Shown piece after piece: positions 1 through 8,244 of a DNA stretch of 64,000 nt. The notes beneath the pieces were generated by a model. That model searched no databases and was not told the DNA's origin. It worked only from the letters and a program-made list of their open reading frames with translations. Source of the DNA: Bacteroidota bacterium (GTDB taxonomy: Bacteria; Bacteroidota; Bacteroidia; UKL13-3); contig JAIYAT010000007.1 of NCBI GenBank assembly GCA_027488905.1, forward strand, positions 186,001-250,000, read 5' to 3'. The first letter of the stretch is position 1. Each line of letters begins with the position of its first letter. Both the position numbers and the translations under genes were made by a program.

Positions 1-157
1 CAATACGCTTGGTAAAGGATAACACAACTTCGATAAGAGAGATGAATGGTTTAAACATAATTGATTGTCTTAAATGAAAGATATAAATGAGTAAAGGAAA
101 ATTGAACTTAAAATTAATCAATATTGTGAGCGTAAATCAAATTAACGTAATTTAATT

Positions 158-1780
158 ATGGGGCTCCCAATCAATATTGAAGAATTAGTAAACGGCAATA
201 CCATTGAATGGGAGCGGCTAGAGTTCAAGCAAGGCTGGAATCCAGAAGATGTAATTCATTCGATTTGCGCATTTGCCAATGACCTCCACAATTGGGGTGG
301 TGGTTACATTATTATTGGCATTGCTGAGAATGATGGACAACCTCTTTTTCCTCCAGTTGGTTTACAACATGAGCAAGCGGATGCCATTCAAAAGAAAATT
401 ATTGAGCTTGGAAATAAAGTTCAGCCGAACTATTTCCCAATTGCACAACCATATGTGTTACAAGGGCAACAAATATTAATATTGTGGTGTCCTGCTGGAG
501 ATAACCGAATTTATACAGCTCCATCCTCCTTAGGAAGTAATGGCGGCACACGTGAAGCTTATGTACGAGTTGGCTCAAACAGTATAATTGCCAGAGGCGA
601 AATATTAAGGCGCCTACAAGAGCTAACCGCGCGTATCCCTTTTGACGATCGCGTGAATAATCAAGCAAGCATTCAGGATTTAGATTTAGGACTGATTCAA
701 GCGCATCTGCAAGAAGTTAAGAGTGGTTTATATGAAGAAAGTAAATCTATGTCATTTGAAGATTTATGTAGAACTATGTTTATCGCAAAAGGATCAAATG
801 AAAATGTACGTCCAGTAAATGTTGGATTGCTTTTTTTCTGCAAAGAGCCTGAACGTTTTTTTAATAGAGCTTGGATTGAACTGGTTTGGCATAAAGACAA
901 TACAAGCACAAACTACAAAGAATATTATTTTAAAGGGCCTTTGCAAAAGCAATTGCGCGATACTTTATCGTTTTTTCAAACCAATATAATTGCAGAACAA
1001 GTAGTAAAAGTTGCAACCAAAGCGGAAGCCAACAGGTTTTATAATTTCCCTTACTCAGCAGTTGAAGAAGCGCTGTCTAATGCTGTATATCATAAAAGTT
1101 ACGAATTAGGAAGTCCAATTGAAATACAGGTATGGCCCGATAAAATTGAAATATTAAGTTTCCCAGGTCCAGTTCCTCCAGTTAATACCATAGTTTTGAA
1201 AACCCACAGACGAATTGTAGCCAGGGAATATAGAAATAGACGAATTGGTGATTTTCTAAAAGAATTACATTTAACGGAAGGCAGGGGCACTGGATTTCCA
1301 ACTATTTATAAAGCAATGGCTGATAATGGTTCACCTGCACCTACTTTTGACACAGATGAAACCAGCACCTATGTTTTGGCTACTTTGCCTGCTCATGATG
1401 GCATGAGTAACGGAGCTAGTAACGGAGTAAATGTCCCTGTTTTCAAAGACTTAGAGGAGATTTTGACTTTTAGTAACGGAGCTGGTAACGGAGCTAGTAA
1501 TGGAGTTGGAAATTTGGCCATAGAAATAATTAATACAGAAATTCACGACAGGGTTAATGAAATATTAGAAATTCTAACGGTTCGGATGAAAAGAAGTGAA
1601 TTGTTTGAAAAAATGGATTTAAGCAACCAATCAAAAAACAGGGCAAAATATCTTGACCCATTAATTGAAAATGGCTGGATTGAAATGGAGTTTCCAGAAG
1701 AAAGAACGCATCCAAATCAAACGTACCAGATAACTGAGGCTGGAAATAGAATATTAAAATTGTTAAGTAACGGAAGCTAA
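158..1780 (+). CDS. AlbA_2 (Schlafen-type) ATP-binding protein of the RM locus
   Basis: The N-terminal ~150 residues look like the AlbA_2 DNA-binding domain (EFKQGW near the start, GGGYIIIGIAEN at about residue 46-57). The middle carries a GHKL-type ATPase resembling the RecG-like HATPase_c_4 group (residues ~300-410, EEALSNAVYHKSYE then GRGTGFPTIYKAM). A winged-helix-like C-terminus follows. Between them lies a low-complexity linker of repeated Asn-Gly units (SNGASNG, about residues 418-455), a known habit of this family. It lies 13 bp upstream of hsdM and probably shares its transcript. Such proteins often accompany type I RM loci, where a regulatory or accessory defence role is suspected but not settled. 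Confidence 0.8.
   Translation: MGLPINIEELVNGNTIEWERLEFKQGWNPEDVIHSICAFANDLHNWGGGYIIIGIAENDGQPLFPPVGLQHEQADAIQKKIIELGNKVQPNYFPIAQPYVLQGQQILILWCPAGDNRIYTAPSSLGSNGGTREAYVRVGSNSIIARGEILRRLQELTARIPFDDRVNNQASIQDLDLGLIQAHLQEVKSGLYEESKSMSFEDLCRTMFIAKGSNENVRPVNVGLLFFCKEPERFFNRAWIELVWHKDNTSTNYKEYYFKGPLQKQLRDTLSFFQTNIIAEQVVKVATKAEANRFYNFPYSAVEEALSNAVYHKSYELGSPIEIQVWPDKIEILSFPGPVPPVNTIVLKTHRRIVAREYRNRRIGDFLKELHLTEGRGTGFPTIYKAMADNGSPAPTFDTDETSTYVLATLPAHDGMSNGASNGVNVPVFKDLEEILTFSNGAGNGASNGVGNLAIEIINTEIHDRVNEILEILTVRMKRSELFEKMDLSNQSKNRAKYLDPLIENGWIEMEFPEERTHPNQTYQITEAGNRILKLLSNGS
1417..1515 (+). repeat. Degenerate Asn-Gly-encoding repeat
   Basis: Copies of a ~12-nt unit close to agtaacggagct recur at about 1417, 1471 and 1483-1510. 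They encode the SNGASNG/SNGAGNGASNG linker between the ATPase and winged-helix parts of the AlbA_2 protein. An isolated related stretch (agtaacggaagc) forms the extreme C-terminus. Copy number could vary in frame by slippage. Confidence 0.6.
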
Positions 1781-1793
1781 AAAAGTAATAAAC

Positions 1794-3380
1794 ATGTCAG
1801 AAGACCAAAAACGAATACTAGAACAACAGCTATGGAACATTGCCAATACGTTGCGAGGCAAAATGAATGCAGATGAATTCCGTGATTATATTCTAGGGTT
1901 TATTTTCTATAAATATTTGAGTGAAAAGATGGATCTCTTCGCTAATGAAATATTGAAACAAGATAAAATTAAATTTCGTGAAATAACCTCTAAAACCGCA
2001 AATGGAAGTGAGTTTATTGACGCCATTAGAGAAGAAGCACTAGAGAAATTGGGTTATTTTTTAAAGCCTGAAGAATTGTTTTCGGAGGTGGCAAAGCGCG
2101 GTATGGGCGACAATGAGGATGTAGATAAATTTGATGAAACAAAAACCAATTTCATTTTAGAAGACCTACAAAAGATTCTAATCAACATCCAATTGAGTAC
2201 CATGGGTACTGATAGCGAGGAGGATTTTGACAACCTCTTTGAAGATATGGATTTGAACAGTACCAAATTGGGTAAAACCGCGGATGCCCGCAATTTAATT
2301 ATTGCAAAAGTATTAACGCATTTGGATAAAATTGATTTCAAATTAAATCATACCGAATTGGATGTTTTGGGCGATGCATACGAATATCTCATAGGTCAAT
2401 TTGCTAGTGGTGCTGGTAAAAAAGCTGGAGAGTTTTATACGCCACAAGAAGTTTCTAAAATATTGGCAAAGATTGTAACTACAGGTAAACACAAGCTAAA
2501 ATCTGTTTACGACCCTACCTGTGGTTCTGGTTCATTATTGCTTCGTGTAGCAAGAGAAGTAAAAGAAGTAAATACTTTTTACGGGCAAGAAATGAATCGC
2601 ACAACATACAACCTTGCTAGAATGAATATGATTTTGCATGGGGTTCATTACCGCAAATTTGATATTAAGCAGGAAGATACACTAGAACATCCCCAGCATA
2701 TTGACCAGCAATTTGAGGCAATTGTAGCAAATCCTCCTTTTTCGGCTCAATGGAGTGCCAATCCATTATTTACAAGTGACGACCGATTTAGTCAATATGG
2801 AAAACTTGCGCCAGGCAGCAAGGCAGATTACGCTTTTGTGCAGCACATGATACACCATTTGGCCGATAATGGTACTATGGCAATAGTTTTACCACACGGG
2901 GTATTGTTTCGTGGAGGAGCAGAATTGCATATACGTAAATATCTAATTGAAAATAAAAACTTCTTAGATGCTGTTATTGGCTTACCTGCAAATATTTTTT
3001 ATGGCACAAGCATTCCAACTTGCATTTTAGTTTTCAAAAAATGTCGCGAAAATCCTGATGATGTCATGTTTATAGATGCTAGCAATGATTTTGACAAAGT
3101 AAAAACACAAAACATTTTGCGCCCCGAACACATTGATAAGATTGTTGAAACGTATCGTAATAGAACTGTAATTGAAAAATACAGTCATTGCGCTTCTTTG
3201 CAGGAAATTGCGGACAATGAGTATAACCTGAATATTCCTCGATATGTTGATACATTTGAGGAGGAGGAAGAAATAGATATATATGCCGTTATGAAAGAAA
3301 TTAAAACGCTTGAAGCAAAACGATCAGACTTGGATAAACAGATTGATGTGTATTTTAAAGAATTGGGGTTAATTTTTTAA
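1794..3380 (+). CDS. hsdM: Type I restriction-modification system methyltransferase subunit HsdM
   Basis: 528 residues, full length for HsdM. The N-terminal helical HsdM_N domain (LWNIANTLRGKMNADEFRDYILGFIFYKYLSEKM) is followed by the N6-adenine methylase domain, with AdoMet motif I (DPTCGSGSLLLRV, ~residues 240-252) and catalytic motif IV (NPPFS, ~314). Two HsdM and one HsdS form the trimeric methylase that protects host DNA; with HsdR it restricts. It lies 13 bp after the AlbA_2 gene and 48 bp before hsdS, consistent with an operon. All key motifs are intact. Confidence 0.95.
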   Translation: MSEDQKRILEQQLWNIANTLRGKMNADEFRDYILGFIFYKYLSEKMDLFANEILKQDKIKFREITSKTANGSEFIDAIREEALEKLGYFLKPEELFSEVAKRGMGDNEDVDKFDETKTNFILEDLQKILINIQLSTMGTDSEEDFDNLFEDMDLNSTKLGKTADARNLIIAKVLTHLDKIDFKLNHTELDVLGDAYEYLIGQFASGAGKKAGEFYTPQEVSKILAKIVTTGKHKLKSVYDPTCGSGSLLLRVAREVKEVNTFYGQEMNRTTYNLARMNMILHGVHYRKFDIKQEDTLEHPQHIDQQFEAIVANPPFSAQWSANPLFTSDDRFSQYGKLAPGSKADYAFVQHMIHHLADNGTMAIVLPHGVLFRGGAELHIRKYLIENKNFLDAVIGLPANIFYGTSIPTCILVFKKCRENPDDVMFIDASNDFDKVKTQNILRPEHIDKIVETYRNRTVIEKYSHCASLQEIADNEYNLNIPRYVDTFEEEEEIDIYAVMKEIKTLEAKRSDLDKQIDVYFKELGLIF

Positions 3381-3428
3381 TTCCATTCAATCCTTAATGT
3401 TTATACGAGTAGCAAAATAATATTCAAG

Positions 3429-4715
3429 ATGACGACTAAGAAACAGAAAGTAGGTAATGTTCCAAATTTGAGATTCCCTGGGTTTGAAGGAGAATGGAAA
3501 AAGAAGAAATTGGGGGAGGTGGCTGAGTTTAAAGTTACCAATTCATTTTCGAGAGAAAACTTAAATTATGAAAATGGAAGTGTAAAGAATATTCATTATG
3601 GCGACATCCATACCAAGTTTCAAACCCTATTTGATATTTCAAAGGAAAGAGTGCCATACATAAATGAGGAAATTTCAATAAATAGAATTTCGGAAGATTT
3701 TTATTGTAAGGATGGAGATATTGTTTTTGCCGATGCTTCGGAGGATTTGAATGACATTGGCAAGAGTATAGAGATTTTAAATATTGCAAACCAAAAACTT
3801 TTAGCAGGATTACACACATTGCTTGGAAGGCCTAAACCCAATGAGTTTTATCCAGGTTTTGCAGGTTATCTTTTTCTCTCAAAATCAGTTAGAACACAAA
3901 TTCAACGAGAGGCACAAGGTGCAAAGGTTTTGGGTATTAGCGTTGGTAGAATCTCAAAAGTTAACTTAACTTATCCTTCCCTTGATGAACAGAGGCAAAT
4001 TAGCCGCCTACTTTCAATAATTGATGAAAGAATCCAAACTCAAAGCAAAATAATTGAAGAGTTAAAATTACTAAAGAGTACGCTTTGTAAAAAGATATTT
4101 TCTAAGCTGCTAAGGTTTAAAGATGATAGCGGCAAAGGTTTTCCTGATTGGCAGTTGAAAAGGTTGGGGGACGTTTTTTATTCCGAAAAAGGGAAAGGAA
4201 TTTCTAAAAATAAAGTCATTGAAAATGGAAAATTCGAATGTGTATTGTATGGAGAGCTATACACAAAATACAAAGAGGTGATTTTTGATGTTGTAAGTAA
4301 AACCGATGAAAATGATGGCCTAAAATCTCAAGTAGGTGATTTGTTATTACCAAGTTCGACCACCACAACCGGGATTGATTTGGCTAAAGTAACTGCAATT
4401 AATAAAGAAAATGTCTTATTAGGAGGTGATATTACAGTTTTACGAACTAAAGGGGAAATCAATAATGTTTTTTATGCTTATTATTTATCAAACCAGAAAA
4501 AAGTTGAAATAGCGAGTTACGCGCAGGGGAGCACTATTGTTCATTTGTATTACAATCACATAAAAGGAATGATAATTGAAATGCCTTCACTAAATGAACA
4601 AAATAAGATTGTCAAATCATTTTCGATTATTGATGAGAAAATTGAAACAGAAATAAAGCTCCTACAAAAATTACTAAATCAGAAAAAGTATCTGTTGGCA
4701 AATCTATTTATATAA
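3429..4715 (+). CDS. hsdS: Type I restriction system specificity subunit HsdS (expressed copy)
   Basis: 428 residues with the two-TRD layout: TRD1 at ~15-200, a conserved central helix (LDEQRQISRLLSIIDERIQTQSKIIEELKLL), TRD2 at ~240-400 opened by KGFPDW, and a distal helix ending LLANLFI. HsdS sets the recognition sequence by binding one half-site with each TRD. This is the only hsdS piece in the locus that has an ATG and lies directly behind hsdM, so it should be the active allele. Its 5' end (3456-3490) and centre (4076-4174) recur in inverse orientation downstream, so its TRDs are exchangeable. Confidence 0.93.
   Translation: MTTKKQKVGNVPNLRFPGFEGEWKKKKLGEVAEFKVTNSFSRENLNYENGSVKNIHYGDIHTKFQTLFDISKERVPYINEEISINRISEDFYCKDGDIVFADASEDLNDIGKSIEILNIANQKLLAGLHTLLGRPKPNEFYPGFAGYLFLSKSVRTQIQREAQGAKVLGISVGRISKVNLTYPSLDEQRQISRLLSIIDERIQTQSKIIEELKLLKSTLCKKIFSKLLRFKDDSGKGFPDWQLKRLGDVFYSEKGKGISKNKVIENGKFECVLYGELYTKYKEVIFDVVSKTDENDGLKSQVGDLLLPSSTTTTGIDLAKVTAINKENVLLGGDITVLRTKGEINNVFYAYYLSNQKKVEIASYAQGSTIVHLYYNHIKGMIIEMPSLNEQNKIVKSFSIIDEKIETEIKLLQKLLNQKKYLLANLFI
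3456..3490 (+). repeat. hsdS inverted repeat IR1, left copy
   Basis: This 5' coding stretch of hsdS (encoding NVPNLRFPGFE) matches the reverse complement of 7082-7115 at all but about two positions. Recombination between the copies would flip the 3.6-kb block and join the active start to the minus-strand allele. Confidence 0.85.
4076..4174 (+). repeat. hsdS inverted repeat IR2, left copy
   Basis: The central segment of hsdS, from STLCKKIF through the KGFPDW entry to TRD2, matches the reverse complement of 5266-5362 with scattered differences. Exchange here would replace only TRD2 of the active gene. Confidence 0.85.
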
Positions 4716-5379
4716 ATAAGTTGGCCAATAACCATTGCTTTTGTTTCATTAATAATGAATGAATATTCTCGTTTGTGTTTATTTTCTCATCAACATCTGA
4801 GAAAAAAGTAGCGATTTTTATTTGCTCCTCGAGTAAAGGGAGGCGTATTGCTAATTTCATTAGTTGAATTTTAGACATATTATACCTTGTACTTCCTTGT
4901 GCCAGCTTCATTATTTGGTTTCTAACATCCTCACTTCGAAATAAGAATTGGGCGAATTCGGGATTTAATGTTTTGTGAGAATTCGGTCGATATCCAAAGC
5001 AGAAACTATTCAAATACAAATCCTCTACATCTTCAAGTAAAACAGATGACATTCCCACTTCATCAGGAGTTTCCGAGGATGTAGTAAATAAAACATCTCC
5101 ATATTTCACTTTGTTTTTACTTTCATTCTTTTCAATTTCAACAAATTCAAATCTTGATGTATCAATTTTGGAGTTATCAAATACCTGCTTGTATTGAATA
5201 TATGGTCTGCCTTGGCCAAAATCTTTTTTTGTTTTAGCTGTTAAGCCATTATATATTTCACCAACCTCCCCCAACTTCCTTACATCCCAATCAGGGAAAA
5301 CTTTTCCGCTATCATTTTTAAACCGTAATAGTTGGGCAAATATTTTCTTACTAAGCGTACTCCCTAAGGAAATTAAATC
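4708..5379 (-). CDS. Silent hsdS half-gene cassette (TRD2 type)
   Basis: The reading frame opens after an in-frame TAG (5380-5382) and has no ATG near its 5' end, so it is a donor cassette rather than an independently translated gene. It starts with the central conserved HsdS segment (STLSKKIFAQLLRFKNDSG, then FPDW), continues through one TRD, and ends in the helix and LLANLFI tail shared with the active hsdS. It converges on hsdS, and the two stop regions overlap by 8 bp around tatttatataaata. Inversion through IR2 would graft this TRD onto the active gene. An annotation pipeline might call a shorter restriction endonuclease subunit S from the TTG at 5274. Confidence 0.85.
   Translation of the reverse strand, partial: DLISLGSTLSKKIFAQLLRFKNDSGKVFPDWDVRKLGEVGEIYNGLTAKTKKDFGQGRPYIQYKQVFDNSKIDTSRFEFVEIEKNESKNKVKYGDVLFTTSSETPDEVGMSSVLLEDVEDLYLNSFCFGYRPNSHKTLNPEFAQFLFRSEDVRNQIMKLAQGSTRYNMSKIQLMKLAIRLPLLEEQIKIATFFSDVDEKINTNENIHSLLMKQKQWLLANLFI
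5266..5362 (-). repeat. hsdS inverted repeat IR2, right copy
   Basis: Reverse-complement partner of 4076-4174, containing the STLSKKIF and VFPDWD coding region at the head of the silent TRD cassette. Confidence 0.85.
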
Positions 5380-5383
5380 CTAA

Positions 5384-6013
5384 ATTAAAGCAATAAAGGA
5401 AGAATTGTTTACCAAACAATTAAGGTTTAAAAATAATATTGGTAGAAATTTTCCTGATTGGGAAACAAAGAAATTGGGAGAGGTTTTACTGAAAAATTCA
5501 AATAAAAATAAGGGACAAAAGTGTTCTGTTGTTCAAAGTGTCAGTAACAAACACGGTTTTATAAATCAAGAAGAAATGTTTGAAGACAGGAGAGTTGCAA
5601 GTAAAGACACTTCAAATTATTATGTAATTGAAAAGGGCCATTTTGCGTATAATCCATCAAGAATTGATGTTGGTTCTTTAGCATATAAATTTGATGAGAA
5701 AAGTTCTGTAATTAGTCCATTGTATATTTCATTTAAGGCAAATAACAACTTTCTTAAAGATGGTTATCTTTTGAACTGGTTTTCAACTTGGCAGTTTTTA
5801 GTGCAAATGAATAGTTCATTTGAAGGTAGTGTGAGAAATACCCTAAGTTATGAATCATTGGTTCGGATGAAAATTTCAACACCTTCAATTGAAGAACAAA
5901 CTCACATAGCCGATTTCTTGTGTACCATAGAGGAAAAAATCGAGAATGAAAAAGCCACAATAGAACAATTTGAAACTCAGAAAGTGTATTTGTTACAACA
6001 GATGTTTATATGA
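5384..6013 (+). CDS. Silent hsdS half-gene cassette (one TRD)
   Basis: The frame opens after an in-frame TAA (5381-5383) without a convincing start; the only early candidate is TTG at 5405. It encodes the central HsdS segment (EELFTKQLRFKN, NFPDWE), one TRD, the conserved helix (IEEQTHIADFLCTIEEKIE) and the terminal LLQQMFI. It resembles the TRD2 half of hsdS in the same orientation and converges with the next cassette at a 46-bp palindrome. It probably acts as another TRD donor. A degraded duplicate is the alternative. Confidence 0.8.
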   Translation: MKAIKEELFTKQLRFKNNIGRNFPDWETKKLGEVLLKNSNKNKGQKCSVVQSVSNKHGFINQEEMFEDRRVASKDTSNYYVIEKGHFAYNPSRIDVGSLAYKFDEKSSVISPLYISFKANNNFLKDGYLLNWFSTWQFLVQMNSSFEGSVRNTLSYESLVRMKISTPSIEEQTHIADFLCTIEEKIENEKATIEQFETQKVYLLQQMFI

Positions 6014-6032
6014 ACATCTGTTGTAACAAATA
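5987..6032. repeat. 46-bp near-perfect palindrome at convergent hsdS ends
   Basis: Two perfect 20-bp arms (5987-6006 and 6013-6032) surround a 6-bp AT centre. Each arm encodes the same C-terminal LLQQMFI of the two convergent hsdS cassettes, whose stop codons overlap here. It is another potential crossover site of the shufflon and could also fold as a bidirectional terminator-like hairpin. Confidence 0.85.
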
Positions 6033-7121
6033 TTGTTTTTGTATCGTTAAATTCGAGGCAATGAGTTGTTCTATTTCAAGTTTATCCTCGAGAAAATTCA
6101 ATCCACTAACAATTTTCAACTGGTTGTTGTAGCTCGGATAGACAATCTCAAAATCTTCTATATCCTTTTTCTGAATATTGGGTAAACCTGAACCAATGCG
6201 AAGTGCCATTATTTTTTGCTCCGAGAACTTTAAAAAATAGTATAAATATTTATTTGAAATACTAGAATCAACATTAATCAAGGTATAACAATGGCCACCG
6301 CTCCAAAATTCTTCCTTATTAAACTGAACATAACCACAAGAGTTCCCTCCTTCACTAATTGAAATAGTATCAGCTTCAGAATTCTGTTTTGAATGATAGC
6401 CTGATGGGGAAATTCCTCCGTTCATTACTCTGAAAGTTCCAGTTTCAGATAATTCAGAACCATTTATTTGCTCCCCCTTTTTTACTTTGCATATTGATCC
6501 TAACGATGTTTTGGAAAACTGGTATTTATTGCCGTTAAAAGTATTTTGTCCAAGTGCTTTAATTAAGGTTTTAAGTTGCTCAATTATTTTGTTTTGGGTG
6601 CTAATGCGGTCATCAATTAGAGTAAGTAAAGTGGCTATTTTTTTTTGTTCTTGGGGTGAACAAATAGAAATGGGTATTTCCATTAACCCACTACTTGAAA
6701 TAGCTGGATAGCTAGTGCCTGTACACCTTAGCATCACTTCTTTGTTAAAATTAGGCATATTCAATAAGTGGTAAATAAATGAAGAGTTATGCAAAGTTCT
6801 TATTTGAGCATAACCAGTAGATGCTACCCACTGTCTATCATCAGTCGTTCTATACAATAAATTGTTAAGTTGATATGGTCGAACGCATTGAAATAAAATA
6901 TCGTTTTCATTTAAAACTCTTTGTGCTCTGCTCGGAGCATCTGACTTTTCAACAACTACTTCCTTTACAAGCTCACCCTTGACTACCGACTCAAGGTCAA
7001 TGTAGACGAACTCCTCACTCAAAGGTTCTGTTTTAGGATTTACTACGCATTCATTACCTAAAATAGTTTGTTCCCAGTCATCCTCAAACCCTGGGAATCT
7101 CAAATTTGGAACATTGGATAC
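6006..7121 (-). CDS. Silent two-TRD hsdS allele, inverted
   Basis: The frame is open from just after an in-frame TAA near 7122 and encodes an almost complete HsdS: VSNVPNLRFPGFEDDW at the start, TRD1, central helix (PQEQKKIATLLTLIDDRISTQNKIIEQLKTL), a second TRD (from about KVKKGEQINGSE) and the LLQQMFI tail. It lacks the ATG and the first codons that the active hsdS has. Its 5' part is IR1. Inversion across IR1 would place this whole allele behind hsdM and silence the current one. The recombinase gene starts about 60 bp beyond its head, the usual place for a shufflon recombinase. Confidence 0.85.
   Translation of the reverse strand, partial: VSNVPNLRFPGFEDDWEQTILGNECVVNPKTEPLSEEFVYIDLESVVKGELVKEVVVEKSDAPSRAQRVLNENDILFQCVRPYQLNNLLYRTTDDRQWVASTGYAQIRTLHNSSFIYHLLNMPNFNKEVMLRCTGTSYPAISSSGLMEIPISICSPQEQKKIATLLTLIDDRISTQNKIIEQLKTLIKALGQNTFNGNKYQFSKTSLGSICKVKKGEQINGSELSETGTFRVMNGGISPSGYHSKQNSEADTISISEGGNSCGYVQFNKEEFWSGGHCYTLINVDSSISNKYLYYFLKFSEQKIMALRIGSGLPNIQKKDIEDFEIVYPSYNNQLKIVSGLNFLEDKLEIEQLIASNLTIQKQYLLQQMFI
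7082..7115 (-). repeat. hsdS inverted repeat IR1, right copy
   Basis: Reverse-complement partner of 3456-3490, located at the 5' end of the silent two-TRD allele. Confidence 0.85.
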
Positions 7122-7181
7122 TTAGCGGTTTCAAATGCTTAAATGGTACATTTTGAGTTTTCACCAACTAATTCAAAAAAC

Positions 7182-8108
7182 ATGAACCAACAAAAAACAA
7201 TTTCAGAAATCATTAACCTATGGAAAACAGACAAAAAGCAATACGTTAAAAAGTCGAGCTTCTCGGCTTATGTGCTTTTAGTTGAAAATCATTTGTTACC
7301 AGTATTTGGCAATAAATACAACCTTGAAGATTCGGACGTTCAAGATTTTGTATTCCGAAAACTGGAGCAAGGACTAAGCCAAAAAACAATTAAAGATATT
7401 TTAATTGTTTTGAAAATGGTGTTTAAATTCGGAGCAAAAAACAAGTGGATTGAGCACAAACAGTTCGATGTTCAATTCCCTACAGAAAGAGAAAAACACT
7501 CCATTGAAGTATTAAGCCGTACCAATCAAAAAAGAGTGATGAATTACATACAAGAGCACTTCACCTTTAGAAATTTAGGCGTTTACATTTGTTTAAGTGC
7601 AGGAATTAGAATTGGTGAAATTTGCGCATTAACTTGGGAGGACATTAACACTGATACTGAAATAATTAGTATCAGAAGAACTATTCAACGAATTTATATG
7701 GTTGAGGATGGAAGTCGAAAAACAGAATTGGTATTGGACACTCCAAAAACGAAGAATTCAATAAGGGAAATACCAATGAGTAGAGATTTGCTAAAAATGT
7801 TAAAGCCAATGAAAAAAATTGTAAATAATTCCTTTTATGTGTTAACCAACGATGCAAAACCCACTGAACCTAGAACTTACAGAAGTTACTACAAAATTTT
7901 AATGGAAGAATTAGGAATGCCCGCATTAAAATTCCATGGCCTTAGACACAGTTTTGCTACAAGATGTATTGAAAGTAATTGCGATTATAAAACTGTAAGT
8001 GTTTTATTAGGACATTCCAATATTAGTACCACTTTAAACCTCTATGTACATCCTAATTTTGAGCAAAAGAAAAAATGCATCAATCAAATGCTCAAAGGAT
8101 TGAATTAG
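7182..8108 (+). CDS. Tyrosine recombinase, probable hsdS shufflon invertase
   Basis: From the ATG at 7182 (preferred over 7143 because MNQQKTIS begins the core-binding domain directly) it encodes 308 residues. An N-terminal SAM-like DNA-binding domain precedes the catalytic domain, with the Arg of SAGIRIGEI, HGLRHSFATR (HxxR), and LLGHSNISTTLNLY (His and catalytic Tyr). All catalytic residues are present. It stands between the inverted hsdS pieces and hsdR, as in known phase-variable type I systems, so it most likely inverts the hsdS repeats. An integrase role for a wider element is the alternative. Confidence 0.85.
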   Translation: MNQQKTISEIINLWKTDKKQYVKKSSFSAYVLLVENHLLPVFGNKYNLEDSDVQDFVFRKLEQGLSQKTIKDILIVLKMVFKFGAKNKWIEHKQFDVQFPTEREKHSIEVLSRTNQKRVMNYIQEHFTFRNLGVYICLSAGIRIGEICALTWEDINTDTEIISIRRTIQRIYMVEDGSRKTELVLDTPKTKNSIREIPMSRDLLKMLKPMKKIVNNSFYVLTNDAKPTEPRTYRSYYKILMEELGMPALKFHGLRHSFATRCIESNCDYKTVSVLLGHSNISTTLNLYVHPNFEQKKKCINQMLKGLN

Positions 8109-8131
8109 ATTGACCCCGACAAAAATTAAGG

Positions 8132-8206
8132 TTAGGAAATTGCAAAACAAATTAGTCTCACAAAAATTGACCATATTTGAAAAACAAACATTTTGCAATT
8201 TTCTAA
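8132..8206. repeat. Long stem-loop between recombinase and hsdR
   Basis: Inverted arms at 8132-8147 and 8191-8206 (ttttgcaatt core) match at 15 of 16 positions around a 43-nt loop. They fill most of the 136-bp gap before hsdR. This could be a recombinase binding or crossover site, or a terminator/attenuator that limits HsdR synthesis. Confidence 0.6.
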
Positions 8207-8244
8207 TCCCTGATTTTGCAGAACAATAAACTGAAAGAGAATTT

